Origin: Diadema setosum
Taxonomy: Eukaryota; Echinodermata; Echinoidea; Diadematoida; Diadematidae
Assembly: GCF_964275005.1 (NCBI RefSeq)
Contig: NC_092688.1
Location: 25,534,934-25,598,933, forward strand
Length of the DNA: 64,000 nt
Reading direction: 5' to 3'
Shown: piece after piece, positions 10,965 to 21,949 of the stretch
How the letters are laid out: the number at the start of each line of letters is the position of its first letter
Position numbering within the stretch: position 1 is the stretch's first letter
Program-made: the position numbers and the translations under genes
Notes under the pieces: model-generated
Told to the model about the DNA's origin: nothing
What the model saw: the letters and a program-made list of their open reading frames with translations, nothing else
The model's database searches: none

Positions 10965-13590
10965 ACCCCCCCCCCTCAATTTCCAAAGCGTAAAAATATA
11001 GCTACAAAAGGCAGTTTTTGGACTGCAAAATGTCAAAATTTTCAAGCTCGCTCGCTCCGCTCGATCGCATTTAATCGCTATGCCATTCTTCTGATGTTCC
11101 TGCCTGTGATTGCCAGCAGTTGCGCCCGGTGCGCCCCCATTATTATAAAGTATAGCTACAAACGGCAGTTTTGAGACTGAAAAATGTCAACATTTTCAAG
11201 CTCGCTCGCTCCGTTCACTCACATTTAATCGTTATGCTATTCTCCCGATGTCACTGCCAGTTATTGACAGCAGTTGCGCCCGTTGTACCCCCCCCCCCTT
11301 AATTTCCAAAGCCAAAAAAGTATAGCTACAAACGGCAGTTTTGGGACTGTAAAATATCAAAATTTTCAAGCTCACTCGCATTTAATCGCTATGCCATTCT
11401 CCTGATGTTGGTACCAGTAATTGCCAGCAGTTGCGCCCGGTGCGCCCCCCCCCCCCCCTTAATTTCCAAAGTGAAAAAATACAGCTACACAAACGGCAGT
11501 TTTTGGACTGTAAAACGTCAAAATTTGCAGGCTCACTCGCTGCGCTCGCTCGCATATTATAATCGTTATGTTATTCTCCTAATGTTGCTGCCAGTAATTG
11601 CCAGCAGTTGCACCCGGTGCACCCCCCCCCCCCCCCTTCATTTCCAAAGCGAAAAAATATAGCTATCAGCCTACAACCGGCAGTTTTGGGACTGTAAAAT
11701 GTCAAAATTTTCAAGCTCGCTCGCTTCGCTTGCTCGCATGTAATCGTTATGTCATTCTCCTGATGTCGCTGCCAGTAATTGCCAGCAGTAGCGTCCGGTG
11801 CGCCCACCTAATTTCCAGAGCGAAAAAATATAGCTACACAAATGGCAGTTTGGGGACACAGAGCATGTCACAATTTTCACGCTCGCTCGCTTCGCTCGCT
11901 CGCATTAATCGTGATGCCATTCTCCCGATGTTGCTGCCAGTAATTGCCAGCACTTGCGCCCGGTGCGCCCCCCTTAATTTCCAAAGAGAAAAAAAAAACA
12001 CATATCTACAAAAGGCAGTTTTGGGACTGTAAACTGTCAAAATTGTGAAGCTCGCTCGCATTTCATCGTTATGCCATTCTCATGATGTTGCTGCCAGTAA
12101 TTGTCAGCAGCAGTTGCGCCCGGTGCGTCCCCCCCCCCCCTTCATTTCCAAAGCGAAAAAATATAGCTACAAACGGCAGTTTTGGAATTGTAAAATATCT
12201 AAATTTTCAAGCTCGCTCGCTTCGCTCGCTCGCATTTAATCGTTATGCCATTCTACTAGGATGTTGCTGCCAGTAATTGCCAGCAGTTGCGCCCGTTGCG
12301 CCCCCTTAATTTCCAAAGCGAAAATATATAGCTACAACCGGCATTTTTGGGACTGTAAAATATCAAAATTTTCAAGCTCACTCGCATTTAATCGCTATGC
12401 CATTCTCCTGATGTTGGTACCAGTAATTGCCAGCAGTTGCGCCCGGTGCGCCCCCCCCCCCTTAATTTCCAAAGTGAAAAAATACAGCTACACAAACGGC
12501 AGTTTTTGGACTGTAAAATGTCAAAATTTGCAGGCTTACTCGCTGCGCTCGCTCGCATATCATAATCGTTATGTTATTCTCCTAATGTTGCTGCCAGTGA
12601 TTGCCAGCAGTTGCACCCGGTGCGCCCCTCCCCCCCCCCCTTCATTTCCAAAGCGAAAAATATAGCTATCAGCCTACAACCGGCAGTTTTGGGACTGTAA
12701 AATGTCAAAATTTTCAAGCTCGCTCGCTTCGCTCGCTCGCATATAATCGTTATGTCATTCTCCTGATGTCGCTGCCAGTAATTGCCAGCAGTTGCGTCCG
12801 GTGCGCCCACCTAATTTCCAGAGCGAAAAAATATAGCTACACAAATGGCAGTTTGGGGACACAGAGCATGTCAAAATTTTCACGCTCGCTCGCTTCGCTC
12901 GCTCGCATTAATCGTGATGCCATTCTCCCGATGTTGCTGCCAGTAATTGCCAGCACTTGCGCCCGGTGCGCCCCCTTAATTTCCAAAGAGAAAAAAAAAA
13001 CACATCTACAAAAGGGAGTTTTGGGACTGTAAACTGTCAAAATTGTGAAGCTCGCTCGCATTTGATCGTTATGCCATTCTCATTGATGTTGCTGCCAGGA
13101 ATTGTCAGCAGCAGTTGCGCACGGTGCGTCCCCCCCCCCCCTCTTCATTTCCAAAGCGAAAAAATATAGCTACAAACGGCAGTTTTGGAATTGTAAAATA
13201 TCTAAATTTTCAAGCTCGCTCGCTTCGCTCGCTCGCATTTAATCGTTATGCCATTCTACTAGGATGTTGCTGCCAGTAATTGCCAGCAGTTGCGCCCCCT
13301 TAATTTCCAAAGCGAAAATATATAGCTACAACCGGCATTTTTGGGACTGTAAAATGTTAACATTTTCAAGCTCGCTCGCTTCGCTCGCTCGCATATAATC
13401 GTCATGTCATTCTCCTGATGTCGCTGCCAGTAATTGCCAGCAGTTGCGCCCGGTGCGCCCCCTTAATTTCCAAAGCGAAAAAATATCGCCACAACCGGCA
13501 GTTTTGGGACTGTAAATGTCACAATTTTCAAGCTCGCTCGCTTCGCTCGCTCGCATATAATCGTTATGTCATTCTCCTGATGTCGTTGCC
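10965..13590. repeat. Satellite array, about 16 monomers of 155-175 bp with a ~1-kb higher-order period
   Basis: Each monomer contains aatttccaaagcg, atatagctacaaacggcag, tcaagctcgctcgcttcgct and ttgccagcagttgcgcccgg, usually ending in a C-run. Monomers recur at roughly 160-170-bp steps. Variant monomers also recur about 1,006-1,008 bp apart: the form with gtgaaaaaatacagctacac at 11,471 and 12,479, and the form with agctatcagcctacaaccgg at 11,662 and 12,664. This shows a six-monomer higher-order unit repeated about twice. The open frames in this stretch are shadows of the repeat. Confidence 0.92.
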
Positions 13591-14124
13591 AGTAATTTGT
13601 CGTTTCACACCGTCATTCCATAATATATAAGGAAAAAAATGACTGGGCAGTGGAATGTATTACATGCAGTCCCCATTACAGTTTCCAGACTGACAGCACA
13701 CGCACATACGCGCTCACACACATACACACGCACGCACGCACTAGCATGCATATATACACACCCTCAAAATTTCATGTATTTGCATGTTTTATTTTAATGT
13801 CTACATGTCTCTGTATCTTCTGAATATGTAATTTCCATTCAGTTACATGTAGAGAGAACAAATACCCATATGGACAATAAACGATGAATTGATTTAATTC
13901 ATATCATTAACATAATTGTTATTGTCATTATAATCATCGTTATTATTACCATTTTCAGGCTCATCGACAAAACTCCTTTGAGCTTCTTCCCGCTTCCCAC
14001 CCCCTCCCTCCACCACACTTCCAAAGCGTTCCCGTTTCTCCTGTCAATCAATTATTTTCAGCCAAAATGAAGAATAGATCTAATCTTAAACACCCCCCTC
14101 TAAAAAATCCTGGGTACGCCTATG

Positions 14125-14290
14125 GTCTGATAGATTTCTGAGCCATCACCGTTTTAGGATTTTGTAGATGAAATTTATCAGATTGCCTTGTGGGATAAGA
14201 ATGTATATCCTTGTTTAACTGAAATAATGAGAAGAAAGAAGGTGGCAACTGACCGTTAGTTAGCAGAATTATGGTTTAAATCCTTCTTCG
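14125..14290 (-). mobile_element. Upstream part of the split LINE
   Basis: The minus strand reads HSYPTRQSDKFHLQNPKTVM then AQKSIR. This is the stretch that normally precedes HTGPDIW in this LINE family, which is found at 9,338. It confirms that the 9,339-14,124 block inserted into a LINE. Confidence 0.75.
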
Positions 14291-15734
14291 AGTTATATAT
14301 ATATATACACTATGGTTTCCCCTTCACAGTTTCTCAATAGGAACAGAAGAAGCAATGCCATTCATAATTTACTATTTGTGTGTGTGTGTGTGTGTGTGTG
14401 TGTTTGTTTGTTTTTTTATCTAATGTAGATCGCACTCTGCTTTAACTTTCCTTCTCAAACCGGGGAAAGTATGAAGAAATTGAACAAACTGTCGTGAGTC
14501 ATCAATAGAATTTATAAATGCAACTCATACGTCACGTACGGATCAATAATAACACTTATTATTGTAGATATTATTAGTGAATGTCGAGATATCAGTCTAT
14601 TAACTAATATTCAGTACTTGATGGCTTTCTGTTCATCCGGTATTGGAATAAACATTTACACCGAATTGAGGACAAAATACAGTATAATAATACACTGTAA
14701 CAGATACGGATACGGAATGATGGTTATGTTATGTGAATTGATTATCACGGTATCATGGACAACGACACAACACATGCATATCGACATTTCAACAAAAAAA
14801 AAAACACCTCTTTCCTGTTTTACTTTTTTTGAAGGGGGGGGGGGGTTACAATGGCCAGGATATCTAGCGACCAAGTATTCACAAAATAGAATATCTTTTT
14901 TACCGGACATTCTACATTGCAACTGCCATCGAGTATGGTCCAGGACAATTTCCCTATCTCAAATTGCATTTCACACGTTTCGTACGAGTAGCAGACAAAC
15001 TAGTCATTTGTTGTGGGGATAATCAAGTATGTGTACAACACCTCTATAATTATATTAACAATAAACGGTGATGTACATAGACTGTTTTGTGTGTCATGTT
15101 TTAATACTCCGCAATGTGTAACCATGTAACTCTGCAATGTTTGTGATTCTCTTTCTGTACACTTTGTTGTTGGACTTTGGGTTTCAGCTTGAGAGTGGAT
15201 TATTTTGAGTAGTCACCATGGAAGAATGAAAACTGTATATCAAAAGTCAAACAAACACGGCAAGAGAGACCTTACTTTTCCTGCAAAGGACAAGGACAAG
15301 ACACCTTGCTTAAAATGCACTATCGCCACCGCCATGGGACTCAGACCGGGACCCTATACAGAGATTAAGAATCGGTGGTTTTCTCCCTTTAGCCATAACA
15401 ATCCCATGAAATAATGACATTGTTGTCAATCACTAAATATTTGTATACATAACATGTCATTTTGATATATTGTATTATGGCTTCGATGAAAATGAGGTAT
15501 ATGACACGGCATTTAATTACTTTGTGTACTTTCATTTTACTTCCATATTATGTCACTGTTTCATCGCGTCTTTTAGGTTATAAGACTTGAATCTTTTGTT
15601 TGGAATGCCTTACATAATAGTAATGTGTGTCAACAGAGTACGTCCTCGCTGTAGATCTTCATGTTTCACTCGTTTAAAAACACGATGTCGGTTATTTTGA
15701 AATCACACGGCTTTTTTTACAGTTAATGTCAACT
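14291..15734. other. Intron DNA between LINE and SINE, gene C
   Basis: This holds a (TG)n microsatellite (about 14,378-14,404) and A- and G-runs near 14,796 and 14,835. From about 15,200 it is paralogous to 35,620 onward. No exon was recognised. The 69-aa open frame at 15,205-15,414 is broken in the paralogue. Confidence 0.5.
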
Positions 15735-16156
15735 CCTGATCTCCGGACAGGCGTCATCTCCACTAGACCACCGAGCTTCCGCCCGACAGCAAGTGTTGAT
15801 TCTAATCCTTATTTCGATGTAGGGCAATTTGTTAATCAGTTCCAATGAAAACATCTTGACGGAAGAATTTCATGAATTTTAATAATTACGCAGTACCCGC
15901 TGCATGCTATAAGGATTAGAACCAACGCTTGCTGTCGGGCGGAAGCTCGGTGGTCTAGTGGAGATGACGCCTGTCCGGAGATCAGGAGGTCGTAGGTTCG
16001 AATCCTGCTCGAGTATACGTACGCCCATGAGTTTTTATCATGGCTACTACTAAAACACTGATTAATTCAGTGCTTATTTATGTCGATGTAGGGCAATTTG
16101 TTAATCAGTTGCAATGAAAACATCTCGGCGGAAGAATTTCATGAATTTGAATATAG
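15735..16156 (+). mobile_element. tRNA-derived SINE with an inverted 5' copy of its head
   Basis: The central part carries pol III-type boxes: A box TGGTCTAGTGG near 15,950 and B box GGTTCGAATCC near 15,993. The same head appears inverted at the left end (15,735-15,815 against 15,918-15,998). The tail word gatgtagggcaatttgttaa occurs twice in direct orientation, near 15,818 and 16,083. TGTCAACT flanks both ends (15,727-15,734 and 16,157-16,164). The paralogous gene A locus near 36,170 lacks the block. The layout suggests a rearranged SINE dimer or a 5' inversion at insertion. Confidence 0.75.
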
Positions 16157-16293
16157 TGTCAACTCATTCATAGATTTTATGTCCTGTCATGCAAATGGTA
16201 ACATCAGGTTCCGAATAACGAAGGGAAAAACAAGTGTTGGAGTAACTAACAGTCAGTGAACAGTTGTATTCATGCTGTGTTAACTACACTTAC

Positions 16294-16606
16294 CCTCGTA
16301 ACACTCCACAGTCATGTTGAATTTCACAGGGTAGATATATATACCATAACCGTAGCTTCGTCTGATTGGTGAGCGACAAAAAGGGAGAATACTCTGTGTC
16401 TTTCACTATCAGATTCCGAGATTTCTTGTTTGCTATTCCATCAAGTCTTTCGAATCCCACCACTATATTGTTGATGGAATTGAGAATATAGAGGATTCTC
16501 CTTCCACGGGGTGCCTGCAGAACCCAACTATCACGGTTGTCAACGCAGGATTTGTTACACCGTATCTCCCGTTCTAGTGGAATCCCCGAACAATTTAGAC
16601 TGAAAT
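16294..16606 (-). CDS. CUB-like domain exon, gene C
   Basis: A 313-nt exon runs from a strong acceptor (ttatcatcacgcag) to donor GTAAGT. The first two-thirds read FSLNCSGIPLEREIRC and SWVLQAPRGRRILYIL, then GFERLDGIANKKSRNLIV. This resembles a divergent CUB domain, a secreted beta-sandwich module. The exon enters in phase 1, but the next exon (SRCR) needs phase 1 out, so 313 nt is one base too long. The last third is better conserved in the neighbouring frame (SYGYGIYIYPVKFNMTVECY). The gene A exon has the same length and the same problem. Exon use in a mature mRNA is therefore uncertain. Confidence 0.6.
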
Positions 16607-17935
16607 CTGCGTGATGATAAGGATCACAAAGAGTGCACTTGAATTAGCTGAGGATAGTAATAAAAGGAACAATGAAACATTCCCCTAGTATTCCAGCTGA
16701 TGTCAGTTCTTTGACATGATTTAAAGCCGAAAATCTATTTTCTTACCAAATTCTTGGAACGCATTCGTCTTCCTGGGGGTCATAGCCCAGTAGTTAAGTC
16801 ATATATTGCTTTTCTTTAAAAAGCTTTTCTTTAAAAATGAAAAAGCTTAACTTAATAGAACCTAATTACTTGTGGAAATTGTTGGAACAGAGGTTCATTA
16901 AGCATACTGATATAACATTCCATTCTCGTGTAAACAACGACATGCTACAAGAAGTGAGAAAGAGAGAAATGTGCGAGATATGTCAGTGATAAAAAGAAAA
17001 TTGAAAGGCACCTACATGTATTAGTTCCCAATGCTGAGGACTCCACAGACGGATTGCAAAACATGAAATGAGCACAAATCCATATAAAGAATATAATTCT
17101 TTTCTCCATCGCGAAAAGGGGGGAATCATGGCACAGCCACTGCAGATAGCTCCGAAATACCAGCATGCTATTATACGAAAGTCTGAAAGTCGGTGTAATG
17201 TTCCTTTGAATCCCTTCGAGCAACCTGGAATAGAAATGAACAATAATTACTGTTGATGGCACTGAGCTGATTGGTGACGGTGGAGTATTAAAAAGTCTGC
17301 GTGCGCATGATAGGAATACGTTCGAGCAGAATCTCATAAAGTTGTCTGGGCTTTCAAGGAAGCGATACAAGAGGATCCACAGCATGCAGCCACTCGAGAA
17401 TGCCAATCATTAGTTTCAGTCATAAAACGCCCACGCCATGCAAGCTGTCGTTTGAGATAATTGTATTGTCATATCACTATCACAGATCTATTATCATATT
17501 TTTGTGATCGTGATAGTATTGAAATTAATAAGGCACTTTCGGACTCCATTATTATTGGCTAAGTGCTTCCAGCAAGCTGAATGACTCCATACAAAATTGT
17601 GCTGTTCTAACTGATGCATGTTTTGAACATGAAATATATGTAAACCATATATGTAAACCAAAGTGATAATTAAAACTCTTGAGTATGGAAAACTACTTTC
17701 GACCCTTAACAAATTCACAAAGCATTTTCTCTTCCCCCCCCCCCCCACCCTCTCTGTCTCTCTCTCTCTCTCTTCATCTCTCTGGCCCATATTTTAGATC
17801 ATTTTAAATGTATAGTAGTCTTGGTGTAAGAAGCTGAACCCGTCCGTTTTTTTTTTTCTTTTGTGAGTGTTGGATTCCAATCTAAGTGATAAAGCTCTTT
17901 TGCATCCAATTGAGGGCTTTGAAATATTAAAGTAA
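16607..17935. other. Upstream/intron region of gene C, paralogous to 36,636-37,970
   Basis: This is very similar to the DNA upstream of the gene A CUB-like exon. Short stretches such as the one around 17,340-17,410 are almost unchanged between copies. No reliable signal-peptide exon or promoter element was recognised. A C-run and (TC)n tract lie near 17,735-17,775. Confidence 0.5.
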
Positions 17936-17937
17936 AA

Positions 17938-18475
17938 GTCCACCTTCATATACATGTGGTTTGAGTGAATGCAGCAATATTAGTAGAGCACATTAGTGAA
18001 AGTTTGGGGGAAATGGACAATCCGTTCAAAAGTTATGAATTTTTTAATTTTTGCTCTGTCACTGCAGGATGAGAAGACTACTACAGCTTGTGATGTCACA
18101 TGTATAGAACGATAATACCAGACAATATAAAGAAATTTCAACACATTTTCACTTTTCTCGCATAATAAAGGAACACTTGACTTGCGTCTTTCAGAAGGCA
18201 GGGGGAATATTACCCTTAACATACGTCAATGACAAGTCGAGGAAATGTGCACTTTTTTTCAAAAAGTAAAATTGTGTGAAATTCTCTGTCGTTCTATGCA
18301 TGTGACAGCATACACCGTAGTAGTCTTCTCACCCAGCAATGACTGCGCAGAAACTTCAAAAATTCATAACTTTTGAACGGATTGCCCGATTTTCCTCAAA
18401 CTTTCACTGATGTTCTCTCCTAATATTGCTGCATTCACTCAATTCACATGTCTATTAAGGTGGACTTGTCCTTTA
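17938..18475. mobile_element. Foldback MITE with ~180-bp inverted arms
   Basis: The left arm from AAGTCCACCTTCATA to the agaagactactac stretch (about 17,948-18,088) matches the reverse complement of the right arm (gtagtagtcttctca near 18,318 to aaggtggacttgtcc near 18,471). Both edges carry TTAA, which could be a piggyBac-type target duplication, but this is weak. A diverged copy sits at the paralogous place, 37,975-38,520, so insertion predates the gene duplication. Confidence 0.7.
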
Positions 18476-19018
18476 AAGATGGTCGCCAAAATTGCCGCAA
18501 AAAAAAAATGACGTCTTGCTACATTTACTCTAAAATTGTTGAAAAGGGAGAAACAAAAATTAAACATTTACTTTACATTCTTTATCTCGAGTTAGCTGAA
18601 CCTGCATGTGGATGAAGCAACTTTTGCATCCTTGAGAATTATGAGATATTCAAGATTCAGAATGAATGTACTAGTTTTGTTTGATATTACTTTATTTTCT
18701 TTGTGATTATGTTGAGGTTGAATTTATGATAATATGATATGGATACTCAGGCCCGTTCCCCCTCGATGTGGAAAATCACTGCAGTGGTAGGCTCCTCCAT
18801 GTGCTTGTCTGCAGAACGGGTGACGTTTGCAGGAGATCTTTCCTGCTCTTTAGAGTTATGTGAACACATATGATATCCCTGCTCTGTCAATGTTGAGCGT
18901 GCGTAGATGTCCAATCGAAAGCGTACTAGTATATCTCATACGATTTCCAAGGCTTTCAGGAAAGTGGCACGAGCGAGTACTTACATTGTCGGTCATCTTT
19001 CAATTCCTTTACCACTCA

Positions 19019-19052
<34 letters not shown>

Positions 19053-19774
19053 ACACACACACACACACATACACAGCACACAATTTCCAAATAGGTTATA
19101 TTGGGTGCTAGATCGGGCAACTAAAATTCGTCATGGATTGTTGTATTTATTTCAATTTCTGGCTACAAAATTTGGAAATTTCAAGATCTTAGTTGCCCGA
19201 AAGGGCTATCAGACACATTTCATATGATTTTTTTTAATCAAATGAACTTAAGCCTTTTTTTTTCCAAACGTGTCATCGTTAAACTCATTGCGCTTTTACA
19301 GAACTATAAAGCAAAATGATGAACACTTTTTGAAGTGATCTAAGAAAGCATTCCAAACATTTAAATCCAAGATCCCCGATTAATTTTTTTTTTTTTAAGA
19401 TTCATAAACATTCAAAGCTTTTATGCGGATGGAATATAATTTTGTGTCAAAATGTTTTAGATTTTCTTTTGATGAATTAGTATCACCATTTCACATTCAA
19501 TTTCAACATGCAAGGGCTGGAAGTAGGAGATGACATTGAGACTAATAATATTTGCAGTGTGTGTCTCTGTATGTCATAAGTCATACGGTTTGACTTGAAA
19601 TGGGACCTTTTCCCAAGCTGTGAAAACTTAGCAATGACTAGAGATGGTTGCCCTCCTTCTGTTGATATCAGGCCAAAGCTTGGGATGAACTTGCGCAACT
19701 ATTCTTCCATACTCCGAGTGTGAATGTAAAAGTGTAACTGAAGTTCGACCAGGCATATTGTATGTTAGTATTTC
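18476..19774. repeat. Intergenic DNA with (CA)n, paralogous to 38,520-41,166
   Basis: A (CA)n microsatellite (19,018-19,070) is shared in position with 40,300-40,342. The TA at 18,930-18,931 is the empty target of the Tc1-like MITE found at 39,242 in the other copy. No gene was recognised. Confidence 0.7.
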
Positions 19775-19994
19775 GGGTGCACGTCACGAGACCGACCACC
19801 CACGAGTCATACAGCCCATGAGCTATACAGCTCACGAGTCATACAGCCCATTAATTTGACACTAAGCTAACAAGGCCCACGAGACCGACACATTAAGCCC
19901 CGTGTTGTATCTGTCGAAGTCGTGGGCTGTTTTTACCTATTGTCGAACTCGTGGGCTGTTTGACTCGTGGGTGTCGGTCTAGTGGGATGACCCC
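19775..19994. mobile_element. 220-bp inverted-repeat MITE with 8-bp target duplication
   Basis: AGTATTTC flanks the insert at 19,767-19,774 and 19,995-20,002. The ends are imperfect inverted repeats: GGGTGCACGTCACGAGACCG on the left and, reverse-complemented, GGGGTCATCCCACTAGACCG on the right. The interior repeats cacgagtcatacagccca and its complement. The paralogous site near 41,167 has a single GTATTTC and no insert. The 8-bp duplication suggests hAT or a similar family. Confidence 0.78.
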
Positions 19995-20002
19995 AGTATT
20001 TC

Positions 20003-21018
20003 TGGCCCCCCGTGAGCTGCCTACGCCCATGAAAAGAACCAAAAGCCCACTCCTCTCTCAAAATTTGTTTTCACTTTCATATCCTTGATCGCCAATAAAT
20101 GTATAAATGGTGTTTGCCTCAAACATGTACAGCTAATGAACGGAAGTTGCTCCGTATTCATTTACTTTCATTGTACTGAACATTATAACAACTACTATAG
20201 TCAGCATCGAAATCTTTTGATTCTGAACGCGGAATTTCACTTCTTGTACATGGATTAAATTGAGTCGCCGACAAATAGGTTGATGAAATGGTGATTTGAT
20301 TCCTCTTTATTCAAAATCAGTTGCTCCGGTTTAGGTGGAATAACTTTAAGGGTCGGCGTTTGCAGCGATCGTTTCATTTTGCTTGATTGTTTTATGCTTG
20401 TCTACATAAAATGCATTCTTAGGATAAACACAGAGCCATGATCAAACTCTTCCAAGCCCTTTTCAGGATATCTCCTTTTTCAATTATGAACTCTTCAATG
20501 ACGATGTTTACACTTTTACATCATACTACGACATATTACATTAATCATCAATAAGCAGCTGAGCGGGAACTAATTGATCGATTTCCTGTCAATTACAAAA
20601 TTATCGATTCTCATGTTATTTGCTATCATTGTGATATAATCGAAACCACAAATTTCATAAAGGCGTAAAAATCTTTTTATTCCATGATGGCCTTTCTCCT
20701 TCCCTTCCTCAGCAAATTGTAAGTGAACAACAACATCACTCTTAATACCCTATTGAATTTTCAGTGTCTTCAAGACCTTCAGGAGTAGCACTGCGGACAC
20801 TGATTATAATTGTTACAATGTAAATCAGTATTAATGATCAGATTTACTATCTTTATCCCAAGTCCGAAATGTTAGCTTTGGATGTCTTTTGGTCATTAAT
20901 GAAAATGATGCCGGGTATTTCCTATAACACGAATTCTGCCAGTGCATAACACCATACTAGATTGCTTCCTCTGTTTTCAAATTTATGAACGATTAACTCT
21001 TTACCCTCTACTTAATAA
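20003..21018. other. Intergenic DNA, paralogous to 41,175-42,290
   Basis: This is collinear with the other copy, at similar sequence and spacing. No open frame or structural element was recognised. Confidence 0.5.
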
Positions 21019-21101
21019 TTGAAGAGCTTGCTTCCAAAAGGCGCTAAATCCATTGAAAAAAAAATGATGGATTTAGCGCCTTTTGAAAGTAAGCTCTTCA
21101 A
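21019..21101. repeat. Near-perfect 83-nt hairpin (snap-back insertion)
   Basis: TTGAAGAGCTTGCTTCCAAA pairs with the reverse complement of TTGAAAGTAAGCTCTTCAA across arms of about 35 nt with a loop of roughly a dozen bases. Only a few mismatches are seen. The paralogous site near 42,288 lacks the hairpin, so it is a discrete insertion. It may be a tiny snap-back MITE. A small-RNA precursor is possible but unsupported. Confidence 0.8.
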
Positions 21102-21949
21102 TTTATAATGATATTACATGTTAAATCCATACCCGAAATTACTTTTTGCAATGTCCCACTGAGATTACCATATTTATTAATATTGTGTTAGAGCATATAC
21201 TGAAACTGGGTAATTTTATGTATCAAACGTCCCTCGCAGGTCAATAGTAAAGCTCTCATTAGTGTTTGTTGCTTTCTCGTATTATGTTCGTTCACTTATT
21301 CTCTCAAAAAAATGAGACTATTTAAAGGAGAACATGTCCTAGTCCAAGCTAGAAATATGATGATCGCATTCGTTGACCAATGTACTGCGGTAATATTATA
21401 CTCCAACACACCTGATCATGGTATATATACACAAACGTTATGGTGCGAAACAGGTATCTTCATTGAGGTGTACACATAATGTACCTTTGCAGCGTCTCAG
21501 GAAAACGCTCCACAACACTGTAAAAATGAACTTTCTCTTCTATCCAACTTATAGCAACGCAACACTATATGTCATTTTTACAAAACGGAGTAAACGTCTC
21601 TCTAACAAAAATGTTTTAACGAATGATTTTTGAACATGACAACACTGCTTCATTCATTGTTTTCATCAATGGATTATGATAAACATCACAGGTTAAATTG
21701 ATTTTGGTTTCCTTTGTATTTTTTGCTCTGCACTTGAATTCAGCCTATTAAAGGTGAAAGTGTTTTTTTTTAAGGCACTCTTAAAATTGGCATTTGTTCT
21801 CATACTTCCGGATTATATTGCATGGTTGTCACGTTTGTAATTAGGTTAATGGAGCCTATGTGATTCCCTAGCTCCGTCATGATGAATGGTTCAGAGATGA
21901 TTTAGCCAAAATATAAGTTAACATTGAAAGGTTCGCTAGTGCGCACCTT

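Larger units (their letters stand above)
9339..14124. mobile_element. Non-autonomous hAT-like element, about 4.8 kb, inside a LINE
   Basis: The left end reads CAAGGGCGTACC, and the reverse complement of the right end reads CATAGGCGTACC. The element is flanked by GTCTGATA at 9,331-9,338 and 14,125-14,132. An 8-bp target duplication with CA...GGCG ends fits the hAT superfamily. The flanking DNA is one LINE coding sequence cut between IR and HTGPDIW. Inside are two subterminal hairpins (9,374-9,453), G/C-rich runs and a satellite array (10,965-13,590). No transposase frame is visible, so it would have depended on another element. Confidence 0.75.
532..16606 (-). other. Gene C: left copy of the receptor array, ectodomain part only
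   Basis: Five minus-strand exons lie in the same order and phase as those of gene A: CUB-like (16,606-16,294), SRCR first half (8,545-8,333), SRCR second half (2,392-2,315), WSC-like (1,805-1,536) and sushi (741-532). Stalk, membrane and tail exons would lie beyond the left edge. From the SRCR exons onward every exon border used is phase 1, the usual pattern for shuffled extracellular modules. The gene is much longer than gene A over the same exons. A LINE lies in the SRCR intron, and a LINE carrying a 4.8-kb hAT-like insertion lies between the CUB-like and SRCR exons. No signal-peptide exon was found. Expression and completeness cannot be judged here. Confidence 0.75.

Noticed and set aside
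11405-13630. Many plus- and minus-strand open frames of 60-140 codons with LLPVIASSCARCAP-like repeats
   Set aside because: They recur with the satellite monomer in shifting frames and on both strands. They are shadows of the tandem repeat.
15935-16010. Possible tRNA gene on the plus strand
   Set aside because: It is flanked by a target duplication, has an inverted duplicate head, and is missing from the paralogous locus. It is a SINE.
16945-17406. 153-codon minus-strand frame starting near a conserved ATGCTGTGGATCCTC, considered as a signal-peptide exon
   Set aside because: The frame is broken in the gene A counterpart and no suitable phase-1 donor was found. The first exon remains unidentified.
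19483-19698. Minus-strand frame similar to one at 40,868-41,152
   Set aside because: The two keep similarity only because the whole region is duplicated. The frames differ and neither has splice support.
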